Source: Streptomyces sp. 7-21
Lineage (GTDB): Bacteria; Actinomycetota; Actinomycetes; Streptomycetales; Streptomycetaceae
Direction: 5' to 3'
Assembly (NCBI RefSeq): GCF_016741785.1
Contig: NZ_JAERRL010000002.1
Span: forward strand, 364,585-428,584
DNA: 64,000 nucleotides
Shown here: positions 35,578 through 45,148 of the stretch, piece after piece
Position numbering within the stretch: the stretch's first letter is position 1
Layout of the letters: the number at the start of each line of letters is the position of its first letter
Translations under genes and position numbers: made by a program
Notes under the pieces: model-generated
Seen by the model: the letters and a program-made list of their open reading frames with translations, nothing else
What the model was told of the DNA's origin: nothing
Databases searched by the model: none

Positions 35578-37224
35578 ATGGCCGCCGCGCGCCCCGCCGG
35601 GTCCCTCGACCGCCGCGCCCGCTGCCTTCCGCCGCCGCCCGGGCGCCCGGGGTTCGGCGGCGCGCGCCCCCGCGTCGCCGTCATCGGCGGCGGCATCGCC
35701 GGCCTCACGGCGGCCACCGCGCTGGCCGAACGGTCCGTCGCCGTCACGCTGTACGAGCGCGAGCCGGAGCTGGGCGGGCGCCTGGCGGGCTGGCACACCG
35801 TGCTCGGCGACGGCTCCCCGGCCACCATGACGCGGGGCTTCCACGCGTTCTTCCGCCAGTACTACAACCTGCGCGCCCTGCTGCGGCGGATCGACCCGGA
35901 GCTGGGCATGCTGACGCCGCTGCCGGACTACCCGCTGCTGCACGCCGGCGGCGCCCGCGAGACCTTCCGCGGCCTGCCGCTGACCCCGCCGTGGAACGCC
36001 CTGGCGTTCGCGGCGCGCAGCCCCTCGTTCGACGCGCGCGGCCTGGCCGGACTGCGCGCCCGCGCCGCGCTGCCGCTGCTGGGCGTGCGGACGCCGGATG
36101 TCTACCGGCGGCTGGACCACGTCAGCGCCCAGGACTTCCTGGACGCCATCGGGTTCCCTCCGGCGGCCAGGGCGCTGGCCTTCGAGGTGTTCTCGCGCAG
36201 CTTCTTCGCCGATCCGCGGCAGCTGTCGGCCGCCGAGATGGTGCTGATGTTCCACATCTACTTCCTGGGCTCCCGCGAAGGGCTGCTGTTCGACGTGGTC
36301 AACCGGCCCTTCCCGCAGGCGCTGTGGCACCCGCTCGCCCGCCGGCTGACCGCCCGCGGCGTGCGGCTGCGGCTGGGGGAGGCCGTCACCTCCGTCACCT
36401 CCGCGAAGCCCGGCGGCGGCGTGTCGGTGGCGGCGGGCGGCCGGCCGCCGCAGCGTTACGACGCAGTGGTGCTCGCGCTGGACACGGCCGGGCTGCGTGA
36501 CCTCGTCGCCGCCTCACCGGCGCTGTGCGACGCCGCGTGGCGGGCGCGCGTGGCGGCGCTGCGGACCGCGCCGCCGTTCGTGGTCTCCCGGCTCTGGCTG
36601 GACGCGCCGGTCGCGCCGCACCGCCCCGCGTTCTGCGGCACCAGCGGCTTCGGCGGCCTGGACAACATCAGCGTCCTGGACCGGTACGAGGACGAGGCGG
36701 CCGCGTGGGCCAGCCGCCAGGGCGGCTCGGTCGTGGAGCTGCACGCCTACGCGGTCGGCCCGGGCGCCGCTCCGCGCGCCGTGCGCGACGCTCTTCTCGC
36801 CCAGCTGCGGCGCGCCTGGCCGGAGACCGGGCGCGCCCGCGTCCGCGACGAGCGCCACCTGTGGCGCGACGACTGCCCGCTGTTCGCGGTGGGCGGCTTC
36901 GCCGGGCGGCCTGCCGTGCGCACCCCCGACCCCGCGGTGGTGGTCGCCGGGGACCTGGTGCGCACCGGTTTCCCCGTCGCGCTCATGGAACGCGCCGCGA
37001 CCACGGGCTTCCTGGCCGCCAACGCGCTGCTGGCACGCTGGGGCGTGCGCGGCCACCCGCTGTGGTTCGTGCCGAACGGCGGGCGCTCGGCAATTCTGCG
37101 CGCGCTGGCGCGGCTGGGCAGCGAGCCCGCGCTCAGCCGGGAAACGCGCCCCGCGCGCGCAACGCGTACCGCCGCTCCGCGTACGCCAGATCGTCGCGCC
37201 ACAGCCGTGCCGCCGCTGACCTGA
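35578..37224 (+). CDS. crtU: Beta-carotene desaturase/methyltransferase (CrtU)
   Basis: A 548-residue FAD-dependent enzyme of the CrtU type, which desaturates and shifts methyl groups of beta-ionone rings to make aromatic isorenieratene. The FAD fold Val-Ala-Val-Ile-Gly-Gly-Gly-Ile-Ala-Gly-Leu-Thr starts near residue 36, with Glu-x-Glu-Leu-Gly-Gly-Arg-Leu-Ala-Gly-Trp following. Phe-His-Ala-Phe-Phe-Arg-Gln-Tyr-Tyr-Asn-Leu-Arg near 89-100 is characteristic. The FAD-closing motif Val-Val-Ala-Gly-Asp-Leu-Val-Arg-Thr-Gly-Phe-Pro is near 457-468. Its last ~30 codons, a basic tail, run 92 bases into the convergent Rieske gene. Confidence 0.9.
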   Translation: MAAARPAGSLDRRARCLPPPPGRPGFGGARPRVAVIGGGIAGLTAATALAERSVAVTLYEREPELGGRLAGWHTVLGDGSPATMTRGFHAFFRQYYNLRALLRRIDPELGMLTPLPDYPLLHAGGARETFRGLPLTPPWNALAFAARSPSFDARGLAGLRARAALPLLGVRTPDVYRRLDHVSAQDFLDAIGFPPAARALAFEVFSRSFFADPRQLSAAEMVLMFHIYFLGSREGLLFDVVNRPFPQALWHPLARRLTARGVRLRLGEAVTSVTSAKPGGGVSVAAGGRPPQRYDAVVLALDTAGLRDLVAASPALCDAAWRARVAALRTAPPFVVSRLWLDAPVAPHRPAFCGTSGFGGLDNISVLDRYEDEAAAWASRQGGSVVELHAYAVGPGAAPRAVRDALLAQLRRAWPETGRARVRDERHLWRDDCPLFAVGGFAGRPAVRTPDPAVVVAGDLVRTGFPVALMERAATTGFLAANALLARWGVRGHPLWFVPNGGRSAILRALARLGSEPALSRETRPARATRTAAPRTPDRRATAVPPLT

Positions 37225-38122
37225 GCAACGGCCGGAACAGCGGCGCCGCCGCCCGCGCCAGGGCGAACCCGGGACGGCCGGAGGCCGCCACCACCGCCTC
37301 GACGACGGCCGTGCGCGGCGCGGCCCCGGCGCCGTGGAGCGGCGTGGCGTGCGTCTCCACCACGGAGGACGCGCCCTCGCCCTCGGCGATCCGCATGACC
37401 ACCGTGCGCGGCCCCGGCGCGGTGAACACCGCCCGGACCGGCGCCACCACGCGCCGGGTGACCCGGAAGGAGACGTCGACCACCAGCGCGTCCTGGGCCG
37501 CGTCACCGCCCTGCGGCACCTGCGTGACGGTCAGGTCCGCGAAGGCGTACGGGTGGAACCACGCGCCGTGCCACGGGTCGAGCCGGTTGGCGACGATGTC
37601 CTCGGGCTCGCACCGGCCGACGCCCGTGTACACCGTGGTCAGCGACCGGGACGGGGGCGGGCGGCGCGGCACCGCCGGGTGCGGCGTCGGCTCCTCGCCG
37701 CCGGCGCGGTCGAGCCTGACCCACGCCAGCACCCCGTCGTCGTAGGCCGGGAACGGCTCCCAGCCCGCGAACGGCTCGCCGTCCAGGGCCAGTCCGTGCC
37801 AGTGGCACACCAGCCGGCCGCAGTGCACCGGGCTGTCCCGCAGCGGCGCCCCCAGATGCGGGCAGGCGCCGGGCCCCGCCCGCAGCCGCCCCGCCGCATC
37901 CCGCCACACGACGACCTCGATCCCGGCGACGGTGCGCCCCAGCGGCCGCCCGCGCGCGGTGATGTCCCGCGAGGCGCCCAGCACAAACCAGTTCCCGGAC
38001 GGCCGCGCCCGCGCCCGTTTCAGCGCCGAGGCGATCAGCGCAGGGCTGGCGTCGCGCCAGGTCGGGTCCTGCTCCGCCCACGCGGGGCCGCGCCGCAGCC
38101 GCAGCGCCATGCGCCGCCTCAT
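37133..38122 (-). CDS. Rieske non-heme iron oxygenase (DUF5914-like C terminus)
   Basis: A 329-residue protein. The Rieske 2Fe-2S site is Cys87-x-His89 and Cys106-x2-His109, with exactly 16 residues between the halves. A mononuclear iron site follows as Asn179...Asp182-x2-His185-x4-His190, and a C-terminal Asp-Asp-x4-Glu near 310-316 could supply the carboxylate ligand. This is the full layout of a Rieske oxygenase, not just a ferredoxin. ATG 38122 overlaps the crtB stop as ATGA; ATG 38110 is a second candidate. The coupling to crtB points to a carotenoid-tailoring oxygenase, which is inference. Confidence 0.88.
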   Translation of the reverse strand: MRRRMALRLRRGPAWAEQDPTWRDASPALIASALKRARARPSGNWFVLGASRDITARGRPLGRTVAGIEVVVWRDAAGRLRAGPGACPHLGAPLRDSPVHCGRLVCHWHGLALDGEPFAGWEPFPAYDDGVLAWVRLDRAGGEEPTPHPAVPRRPPPSRSLTTVYTGVGRCEPEDIVANRLDPWHGAWFHPYAFADLTVTQVPQGGDAAQDALVVDVSFRVTRRVVAPVRAVFTAPGPRTVVMRIAEGEGASSVVETHATPLHGAGAAPRTAVVEAVVAASGRPGFALARAAAPLFRPLLRSAAARLWRDDLAYAERRYALRARGAFPG

Positions 38123-39126
38123 GCCCGGCTCCCGGCGAGCACGGGAGCGGACGGCCAGCCGGCCCGGGCCCGCGCCGCTGCGGCGGCCGCGAGCCCGGCC
38201 AGGCCCACGGCGGCGCGCCGGCGGCGGGCGACCACGGCGCGCCGGTGCAGGCAGGCGTAGCCCGTGGCCGCCACCGCGTCGAGGATGCCGCTGTAGAGGA
38301 TGAACGCCGTCTGCACGCAGGGGCGGGAGCGCGGGTCGAGCATCGCGATGCCGGGAACGGCCCGCCGGTACGACCGCCGGGTCAGCTCCTCGGCCTCCCG
38401 CAGGGCGGCGATGACGCGCCGGTCCGTGGTGCCGCGCGCGCGGCATGCCCGCAGCAGCGCGCGGTCGACGCCGTGCGCCGCCAGCAGGTCCTCCGGGAGG
38501 TAGACGCGCCCTCTGTCGAGGTCCTCCCCGACGTCCCGCAGGAAGTTCGTCAGCTGGAAGGCGACGCCCAGCTCGGCCGCGTAGCCGGCCGCCTCCTCCC
38601 TGGGCACCACGGTGCCCAGGACGGGCAGCAGCTGGAGCCCGATGACGGCCGCCGAACCGTGGGTGTACTCCCGCAGCGCGGCGTAGGTGGGATAGCTGGT
38701 GACGATCAGGTCGCTGCGCATCGCCGCCATGAAGTCCCGCAGGTAGCCCGGGTCGATGCGGTAGGCCGCCACGGTGTGGAGCAGCGCGCGGACGACCGGC
38801 TCCTCGCTCGCCCCGGTGCGCAGGCCCTCGGTGAGCGCGTGGTCGAGCGCGTCGAGAGCCTGCGCGCGCTGCCGCGCGTCACGCTCGCCGGCCCCGGCAG
38901 CCCCGTTAACCCCGTCTGTCCCATCGACTACCCCATCAACGATGTCGTCCGCCCAGCGGGCGAACCCGTACAGCGCGTGCACCGCGGGCCGCCGCTCCGG
39001 CGGCAGCAGCCGGGTGGCGAGGAAGTACGTCTTGCCGTGGCGGGCGTTGAGGCGCCGGCAGTGCAGGTAGTCCGCGCGGAGCCGGCGGCCGGTGATGCCG
39101 GCGGCGTCCAGTTCCCGGGCGCTCAC
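38119..39126 (-). CDS. crtB: Phytoene synthase
   Basis: A 335-residue squalene/phytoene synthase that joins two geranylgeranyl-PP. The first Asp-rich motif is Ala-Asp-Asp-Ile-Val-Asp near residue 53, the second lies in [15 protein letters not shown] near 198-212. Tyr-Phe-Leu-Ala-Thr-Arg-Leu-Leu-Pro near 32-40 is typical. An odd Asn/Gly/Asp-rich insert follows the first motif. The GTG start overlaps the crtI stop (GTGA), so translation is coupled. Its C terminus is Ala/Arg-rich. Confidence 0.95.
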   Translation of the reverse strand: MSARELDAAGITGRRLRADYLHCRRLNARHGKTYFLATRLLPPERRPAVHALYGFARWADDIVDGVVDGTDGVNGAAGAGERDARQRAQALDALDHALTEGLRTGASEEPVVRALLHTVAAYRIDPGYLRDFMAAMRSDLIVTSYPTYAALREYTHGSAAVIGLQLLPVLGTVVPREEAAGYAAELGVAFQLTNFLRDVGEDLDRGRVYLPEDLLAAHGVDRALLRACRARGTTDRRVIAALREAEELTRRSYRRAVPGIAMLDPRSRPCVQTAFILYSGILDAVAATGYACLHRRAVVARRRRAAVGLAGLAAAAAARARAGWPSAPVLAGSRA

Positions 39127-40670
39127 GGCGTCACCGCCGCCCCGGTCGGCTTCCTGCCCGCCGCCCTGGCCGGGCCGCGCGCCACGGCCGTCACCCCGGT
39201 CACCCGGGCGGCGGCGAGCTTGCCGGAGACCAGGACCGGCGGCACGCCCGTGCCCGGAGTGGTGCCGCAGCCGGCCAGCACGGCGTTGGCCACGCCGTTC
39301 ACCAGGTTGCGGGGGCGGAACGGCCCGGTCTGCGCGAGGGTGTGGGCCAGCGAGAACGGTGTGCCCGCCGGATGGCCCCGCGCGGCCCAGTCGGCGGGCG
39401 TGACCAGCGCCTCCTCCTCGATCGACGCGCCGAAGCCGTGCAGGCCCCGGCGCTCCAGCTCGTCCACCAGCCGGTCGCGGTACCGGGGCGCCAGCCGCCG
39501 CCACTCCCGCACGCCCGGGCCGGTGAGTGTGTTCGGGCACGGCGCCAGCACGTAGTGCAGGTGGCGGCCCGGCGGCGCGAGCCCGGGATCGCTGGCGGTG
39601 GGGCGGGTGAGCAGGAAGGAGGGGTCGGACATCAGCCGCCCGGTGCGGGTCAGCTCCTCGAAGACCCGCTCCCAGGCCGCGCCGAACGACAGGGTGTGGT
39701 GTGCCAGCCACGGCCACGTGCGGTCGCCGCCCGCGTGCAGCACGACGGCGGACGGCGCGTAGCGCGGCCGCAGCGGGCGGCGCGGGCGCCGGCCCAGCAG
39801 CGCGTAGACGACCGGCAGGTCCGGGGTGAGCACGACGGCGTCGCAGGCGATCCGCTCACCCGGCGCGGTGTGCACGGCCGTGATCCGGTCGCCGCGCCGC
39901 TCTAGCCGCACCACCTCGTGGCGCCAGCGGAACCGCCCGCCCGCCGCCTCGGCCGCCGCAGCCATCGCCCGCGGCAGGGCGTGCACGCCGCCGCGCGGGA
40001 CGAACACCCCGGCGACGGTGTCCATGTAGGAGATCACCGCGTACGCGGCCAGCGCCCGCGCGGGCGGCACCCCGGCGTACAGCGCCTGGAACGAGAACAC
40101 CCGCCGCAGCCGCTCGTCGCGCACGAACCGGCCGACGCGCGGGCCCAGGCGCCCGAAGCCGCCCATCGCGGCCAGCCGGGCCAGGTCGCCGCACAGCAGC
40201 TGGAGCGGGGAATCGAAGTTGGCGTCGATGAAGCGGCGTTTCTGCACCGCGTACAGCTGCGTCAGCCACCGCCGCAGCCGGCGGTAGCCCGCCGCCTCCC
40301 GGGCGCCGGCCAGCCGCGTGATCTCCGCGGCCATGGCCTCCTCGTCCGTGTGCACGTCCAGGCGGCTGCCGTCCGCGAACTCCGCGCGGTAGGCCGGGTG
40401 CAGCGGGAGCAGCTCGACGTGGTCGCGCAGCCGTGCGCCGACGGCGGCGAACGCCTCGTCGATCAGGTCGGGCATGGTGAGCACGGTCGGCCCGGTGTCC
40501 ATCTGGTAGCCGCCGCGCACCCATCGCCCGGCGCGTCCGCCCGGCCCCGCGTCGCGCTCCACGATCGTCACGCGCCGCCCGGCGCCCAGCAGGTGGAGCG
40601 CCGCCGACAGCCCCGCCAGTCCGGCACCGACGACGACCACGTGGTCCGTGGGCCCGGTCACCGTTCGCAC
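39123..40670 (-). CDS. crtI: Phytoene desaturase
   Basis: A 515-residue FAD amine-oxidoreductase-fold enzyme that turns phytoene into lycopene. The N-terminal [11 protein letters not shown] (about 11-21) and Gly-Gly-Arg-Ala-Gly bind FAD; [10 protein letters not shown] near 57-66 is the bacterial CrtI signature. GTG 40670 follows GGAGG. It leads a three-gene minus-strand unit crtI-crtB-Rieske. Usually crtE precedes crtI; here the next gene diverges and no crtE is present. Confidence 0.95.
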   Translation of the reverse strand: MRTVTGPTDHVVVVGAGLAGLSAALHLLGAGRRVTIVERDAGPGGRAGRWVRGGYQMDTGPTVLTMPDLIDEAFAAVGARLRDHVELLPLHPAYRAEFADGSRLDVHTDEEAMAAEITRLAGAREAAGYRRLRRWLTQLYAVQKRRFIDANFDSPLQLLCGDLARLAAMGGFGRLGPRVGRFVRDERLRRVFSFQALYAGVPPARALAAYAVISYMDTVAGVFVPRGGVHALPRAMAAAAEAAGGRFRWRHEVVRLERRGDRITAVHTAPGERIACDAVVLTPDLPVVYALLGRRPRRPLRPRYAPSAVVLHAGGDRTWPWLAHHTLSFGAAWERVFEELTRTGRLMSDPSFLLTRPTASDPGLAPPGRHLHYVLAPCPNTLTGPGVREWRRLAPRYRDRLVDELERRGLHGFGASIEEEALVTPADWAARGHPAGTPFSLAHTLAQTGPFRPRNLVNGVANAVLAGCGTTPGTGVPPVLVSGKLAAARVTGVTAVARGPARAAGRKPTGAAVTP

Positions 40671-40915
40671 CCCTGGTGCCTCCCGTCGTCTGATGTCGTG
40701 GTCCCGCAGTGGTTCCGGTCCCGGGCCCCGCGCGGATGCGGACACGACCCGATCGCCGCAACGGCGCCGCATCCGGCGGAGGCCTGCGCGCCGAAGACCG
40801 GGGGGAAGACTCCGCGCCCGTCCGGGAGAGGTGCTATGAGCGTTCGCGTCGCCCCGTGCCCGTCCGGCCCGCGCCCGCCCGGCGCCGCCGCAGCGGCCCG
40901 GTCCGGGAGCGCGGC

Positions 40916-42421
40916 ATGAGCGGCGGCACGGCGGGGCTCCGCTGCCTGGTGACGGGGGCGACCGGCTACGTCGGCGGCCGACTCGTGCCCGCCCTGCTGG
41001 AGGCCGGCCACGAGGTGCGCTGCTTCGTCCGCACCCCGGCCAAACTGCAACGCCATCCCTGGGCCGGGCGGGTTGAAGTGGCGCGCGGCGACGTCACGGA
41101 CCCCGCCTCCCTAGCAGACGCCCTGCGGGAGGTGGACGTGGCCTACTACCTCGTGCACTCCCTGGGCACCGGCCGGGACTTCGCCGCGACCGACCGCCGC
41201 GCCGCCCGCACCTTCGGAGAGCAGGCGCGCGCGGCCGGTGTGCGCCGGATCGTGTACCTGGGCGGGCTCACGCCCCCGGACGTGCCCGAGGAGCGCCTCT
41301 CACCGCACCTGCGGTCGCGTGCCGAGGTCGGCCGTGTGCTGCTCGGCTCGGGGGTCCCCACGGCCGTGCTGCGCGCCGCCGTCATCATCGGCTCCGGCTC
41401 GGCCTCCTTTGAGATCCTGCGCTACCTGACGGAACGGCTGCCCGCGATGACCACGCCGCGCTGGGTGCGCACGCGGATCCAGCCCATCGCCGTGCGTGAC
41501 GTCGTCCGCCTGCTCGCCGCCTGCGCCAGCCTGCCGCCCGGCGTCAGCCGCGCCTTCGACATCGGCGGCCCCGACGTCCTGACGTACCGCGACATGATGC
41601 GCGTGTACGCGGAGGAGGCGGGACTGCGGCGGCGCCTCATCGTGCCCGTGCCGGTGCTGACGCCGAAGCTGTCCAGCCTGTGGATCGGCCTGGTCACCCC
41701 CGTCCCCGGCGCCCTGGCGCGGCCGCTCGTCGAGTCGCTGCGCTACGAGGTCGTCTGCCGCGAGCACGACATCACCCGGCTGCTGCCCGAGGCCACCGCC
41801 GGGGCTCTCGGCTTCCGTGAAAGCGTCCGGCGCGCGCTGGCGCGCGTGCGCGAGGCGCGCGTCGCGACCCGCTGGTCCTCCGCCTCGCCGCCGGGCGCCC
41901 CCAGCGATCCGATGCCGGGCGACCCGGCGTGGGCCGGCGGGACGCTGTACACGGACCACCGCGAGGTCACCGTACGCGCCGCGCCCGAACGGCTGTGGCG
42001 GGTCATCGAGGCCATCGGCGGGGAGAACGGCTGGTACTCCGTCCCGCTGGCCTGGGCCGCCCGCGGCTGGCTCGACACCCTGGCCGGGGGCGTAGGCATG
42101 CGGCGCGGCCGCAGCCACGCGGAGCTGCGGGCCGGCGACACCCTCGACTTCTGGCGGGTGGAGGCGGCCGAGCCGGGGCGCCTGCTGCGGCTGCGGGCCG
42201 AGATGCGGCTGCCGGGCCTCGCCTGGCTGGAGCTGCGGGTGGACACCGGCGAGCCGGGCCGCACCCGGTACCGGCAGCGTGCCGTGTTCGTGCCGCGCGG
42301 CCTCGCCGGACAGGCGTACTGGTGGGGCGTGCGGCCCTTCCACGCCCTCGTCTTCGGCGGCATGGCGCGCACGATCGCCCGGAAGGCGGAGGAGGCGGAA
42401 GCCGCAGCGCAGCGCGCGTGA
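40916..42421 (+). CDS. NAD(P)-binding SDR-type protein with DUF2867-like C terminus
   Basis: A 501-residue protein. The N-terminal Rossmann domain (about 1-320) has Leu-Val-Thr-Gly-Ala-Thr-Gly-Tyr-Val-Gly-Gly (about 10-20), as in atypical/extended SDRs of the NmrA/YbjT type. The C-terminal part (about 330-495) resembles DUF2867/START-like domains, beginning Leu-Tyr-Thr-Asp-His-Arg and ending with Arg-Pro-Phe-His-Ala-Leu-Val-Phe. An ATG with GGGAG is used. It lies between crtI and an ECF sigma gene, a place where oxidoreductases of light-regulated crt loci occur, so a link to carotenoids or light response is possible. Confidence 0.85.
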   Translation: MSGGTAGLRCLVTGATGYVGGRLVPALLEAGHEVRCFVRTPAKLQRHPWAGRVEVARGDVTDPASLADALREVDVAYYLVHSLGTGRDFAATDRRAARTFGEQARAAGVRRIVYLGGLTPPDVPEERLSPHLRSRAEVGRVLLGSGVPTAVLRAAVIIGSGSASFEILRYLTERLPAMTTPRWVRTRIQPIAVRDVVRLLAACASLPPGVSRAFDIGGPDVLTYRDMMRVYAEEAGLRRRLIVPVPVLTPKLSSLWIGLVTPVPGALARPLVESLRYEVVCREHDITRLLPEATAGALGFRESVRRALARVREARVATRWSSASPPGAPSDPMPGDPAWAGGTLYTDHREVTVRAAPERLWRVIEAIGGENGWYSVPLAWAARGWLDTLAGGVGMRRGRSHAELRAGDTLDFWRVEAAEPGRLLRLRAEMRLPGLAWLELRVDTGEPGRTRYRQRAVFVPRGLAGQAYWWGVRPFHALVFGGMARTIARKAEEAEAAAQRA

Positions 42422-42560
42422 CGCGCGGCGCGACGGCTCGTTGCACGGGTGCGCCAATCCCCTCAGACTGGGAGTATCACGGAGAAACAGTGAGAAAACC
42501 GTAATAAGCCACAGCAATCCGGCCATGCCGGCGCCGGTACAGCGGAGGGATCGAGCCGTC

Positions 42561-43148
42561 ATGGCGATCGGGGACACCAGCGGGGTACGCCAGGGCGGCA
42601 GCCCCGCCGAGGCCCGGCTGGCGGACGGGTTCGTCCGGGGCGAGGAGGACTGCCTGCGCCAGGTCTACGAACGCTGGGGCGGGCTGGTCCACGCCCTCGC
42701 CTGCCGGGCCCTGGCCGACCCGCGCGAGGCCGAGGACGTGGTGCAGCAGGTATTCGTCGCCGCCTGGCGCGGCCGGACCGGGTACCGCCCTGAGCGGGGG
42801 CCGCTGCCGGCGTGGCTGCTGGGCATCGCCCGCCGCAAGATCGCCGACGCCTGCGCCGCCCGCTCCCGCCGCGCCGACCTGGTCGCCGCCGCCACGGCCG
42901 CGGTCCCGCCGCTCACCGGCTGCCGCGCCGAGCCCGCCGACGCGGTGGTCGACCGGGTGGCGCTCCAGCGGGAGCTGGCCGCCCTGCCGGCCGCTCAGCG
43001 CAGCGTGCTGCTGCTGGCCTTCTTCGGCGACCTGACGCAGACACAGATCGCCGCCCGTACCGGGCTGCCGCTCGGCACCATCAAGAGCCACACCCGCCGC
43101 GGCCTCCACCGCCTGCGCCGCCGGCTGGCACCGGCCTCACCGGGCTGA
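42561..43148 (+). CDS. ECF-type RNA polymerase sigma factor (LitS-like by position)
   Basis: A 195-residue sigma factor. Region 2 covers about 27-92 with Ala-Asp-Pro-Arg-Glu-Ala-Glu-Asp-Val-Val-Gln-Gln-Val-Phe, and region 4 about 133-188 with Leu-Thr-Gln-Thr-Gln-Ile-Ala-Ala-Arg-Thr-Gly-Leu-Pro-Leu-Gly-Thr-Ile-Lys as recognition helix. ATG 42561 has GGAGGG ten bases upstream. No anti-sigma gene follows. In S. coelicolor the light-induced ECF factor LitS drives crt transcription and is encoded beside the crt genes. This gene is a positional candidate, but LitR is not in the window. Confidence 0.9.
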   Translation: MAIGDTSGVRQGGSPAEARLADGFVRGEEDCLRQVYERWGGLVHALACRALADPREAEDVVQQVFVAAWRGRTGYRPERGPLPAWLLGIARRKIADACAARSRRADLVAAATAAVPPLTGCRAEPADAVVDRVALQRELAALPAAQRSVLLLAFFGDLTQTQIAARTGLPLGTIKSHTRRGLHRLRRRLAPASPG

Positions 43149-43234
43149 GACGGGCTGCCGTCCGCACGGGTGGTCCCCCCGGGAATGTTGCGGCGGTATT
43201 GCGGCGTGTGAACGGCAGGCCCGACACTTCAGCC

Positions 43235-44161
43235 ATGAGCACACAGCTGACCCCCACGCGGTTACCCGACCGGACCTACCGCACCTTCTTCATGGACAGC
43301 ACCCACTGGGAGCGGTACGAGCCGCGCCCCGGTGACATCGTCGTCTGCACCCCCGCCAAGGTGGGGACGACCTGGACGCAGCGCATCGTGTCGGTGCTGG
43401 TCTTCCAGGACACCGAGCTGCCCCAGCCGCTGATGGCGCTCAGCCCCTGGCTGGAGTGCAACTACGTTCCCCTCGACGTGATGACCCAGGGGCTCGCCGC
43501 GCAGACCCACCGGCGCTTCATGAAGTCCCATCTCCCCCTGGACGCCCTGCCGTTCTACTCCGAGGTCTCGTACCTCATCGTGGGCCGCGACCTCCGCGAC
43601 GCCGTCCTGTCCACGCACAACCACGCGCTGGGCCTGCAACGCTCCGCACACGAGTACGTGCACCGCCCGGAGGGCGAGGACGTGCACACGCCCGAGGAAC
43701 CCGTCATCACCGAGGACCTCGCGGAGTACTGGCGCCAGTACTTCACCCGCAGCCCGTTCCCGTGGGAGTCGAACGGCTGGCCGTACAACTCCCCGACGCA
43801 CCACCTCGCCTCCTGGTGGGAGTACAAGGACGAGCCGAACGTGCTCTTCCTCCACTACCAGGACATGCTCGACGACCTCGACAAGGAGATGCGCCGGGTC
43901 AGCGCCTTCCTGGGCATCCCCGTGGACGAGGCCGTCTGGCCCCGGCTCGTCGACGCCTGCACCTTCAGCTCCATGAAAGGCGGCCAGGACCGGATCTTCC
44001 CCGAGCAGCTGAAGTCCTCGCTGAGCACGTTCGAGTTCTTCCACAAGGGCACGAATGGCCGCTGGCAGGACGCCGTTCCCGCCGAACTCCTCGACCTGTA
44101 CCACGCGGCCATGGCGCCGCTCCCGCAGGATCTGCGGGTCTGGCTCGCGCGCAGCGCGTAG
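43235..44161 (+). CDS. Sulfotransferase family protein
   Basis: A 308-residue cytosolic-type sulfotransferase that would move sulfuryl from PAPS to a hydroxyl or amine. The 5'-phosphosulfate loop is Thr-Pro-Ala-Lys-Val-Gly-Thr-Thr-Trp-Thr-Gln (about 39-49). The 3'-phosphate motif is Ile-Val-Gly-Arg-Asp-Leu-Arg-Asp-Ala-Val-Leu-Ser (about 114-125). The C-terminal Lys-Gly-Gly-Gln-Asp-Arg-Ile-Phe part is weaker than the usual RKG. The acceptor is unknown; sulfated carotenoids are known in some bacteria, so a connection with the crt genes is possible but speculative. Confidence 0.9.
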   Translation: MSTQLTPTRLPDRTYRTFFMDSTHWERYEPRPGDIVVCTPAKVGTTWTQRIVSVLVFQDTELPQPLMALSPWLECNYVPLDVMTQGLAAQTHRRFMKSHLPLDALPFYSEVSYLIVGRDLRDAVLSTHNHALGLQRSAHEYVHRPEGEDVHTPEEPVITEDLAEYWRQYFTRSPFPWESNGWPYNSPTHHLASWWEYKDEPNVLFLHYQDMLDDLDKEMRRVSAFLGIPVDEAVWPRLVDACTFSSMKGGQDRIFPEQLKSSLSTFEFFHKGTNGRWQDAVPAELLDLYHAAMAPLPQDLRVWLARSA

Positions 44162-44236
44162 GCACGGCCACCCGTGCGCCCAGCCCCAGCCCCGCCGGGA
44201 CCGCGGCGCACGGGACCACGGCACCGTCCCCGGGCC

Positions 44237-45148
44237 TCACGCACGCCGTATGTCCGGCTCCAGGTAGATGACCCGCGCGATCGGCACCGCCTCGCGCACC
44301 CGGGCCTCCGCCGCGTCGATGGCCCGCGCCACCTCGCCGGCCGTGTCGTCGTGCCGCACCGCGATCTTCGCCGCCACCAGCAGCTCCTCCGGGCCCAGGT
44401 GCAGCGTCCGCATGTGAATGACCCCGGCCACCGTTTCCCCGTCGACCAGCGCCTCGCGGATCAGCGCTACCTCCCTGGGGCCCGCCGACTCGCCCAGCAG
44501 CAGCGACTTCGTCTCCGCCGCGAGCACCAGCGCGATCGCCACCAGCAGCACGCCGATGCCCAGCGTGCCGATGCCGTCCCACACGCCGTTGCCCGTCGCC
44601 AGCGCCAGCCCGACGCCGCCGAGCGCCAGGACCAGGCCCACCAGGGCACCGAGGTCCTCCAGCAGCACCACCGGCAGCTCCGGCGCCTTCGCCGTCCGCA
44701 CGAACTGCACCCACGACTGACCGCCCCGGACCTCGTTCGACTCCTTCACCGCGGTTCTGAACGAGAAGCCCTCGGCGATGACCGCGAAGACCAGCACGCC
44801 CACCGGCCAGTACCAGTGCTCGAGTTCGTGCGGGTGACGGATCTTCTCGTAGCCCTCGTACAGCGCGAAGACGCCGCCCACGCTGAACAGCACGACCGAC
44901 ACCAGAAAGGCGTAGACATAGCGTTCGCGCCCGTAGCCGAACGGGTGCTGCTCGCTCGCCTTGCGCTGTGCCCGCTTGCCTCCCAGCAGGAGCAGCGCCT
45001 GGTTACCGGAGTCGGCCACCGAGTGCACGCTCTCCGCGAGCATCGACGACGACCCGCTGAAGACGAACGCCGTGAACTTCGACGCCGCGATGGCCAGGTT
45101 GGCACCCAGCGCGGCGAGAATCGCCTTTGTTCCGCCTGACGTGCTCAT
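44237..45148 (-). CDS. Cation diffusion facilitator metal transporter
   Basis: A 303-residue CDF protein with about six membrane segments. Metal-site residues are visible as His-Ser-Val-Ala-Asp in segment 2 (about 42-46) and the Glu-Asp in segment 5 (about 163-164). The His-Pro-Phe-Gly-Tyr-Gly-Arg-Glu-Arg motif (about 68-76) after segment 2 is typical of this subgroup. The C-terminal domain carries the dimeric metallochaperone-like fold. It exports Zn2+, Fe2+ or related ions by proton antiport. It lies 60 bases after fbiB on the same strand. Confidence 0.93.
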   Translation of the reverse strand: MSTSGGTKAILAALGANLAIAASKFTAFVFSGSSSMLAESVHSVADSGNQALLLLGGKRAQRKASEQHPFGYGRERYVYAFLVSVVLFSVGGVFALYEGYEKIRHPHELEHWYWPVGVLVFAVIAEGFSFRTAVKESNEVRGGQSWVQFVRTAKAPELPVVLLEDLGALVGLVLALGGVGLALATGNGVWDGIGTLGIGVLLVAIALVLAAETKSLLLGESAGPREVALIREALVDGETVAGVIHMRTLHLGPEELLVAAKIAVRHDDTAGEVARAIDAAEARVREAVPIARVIYLEPDIRRA

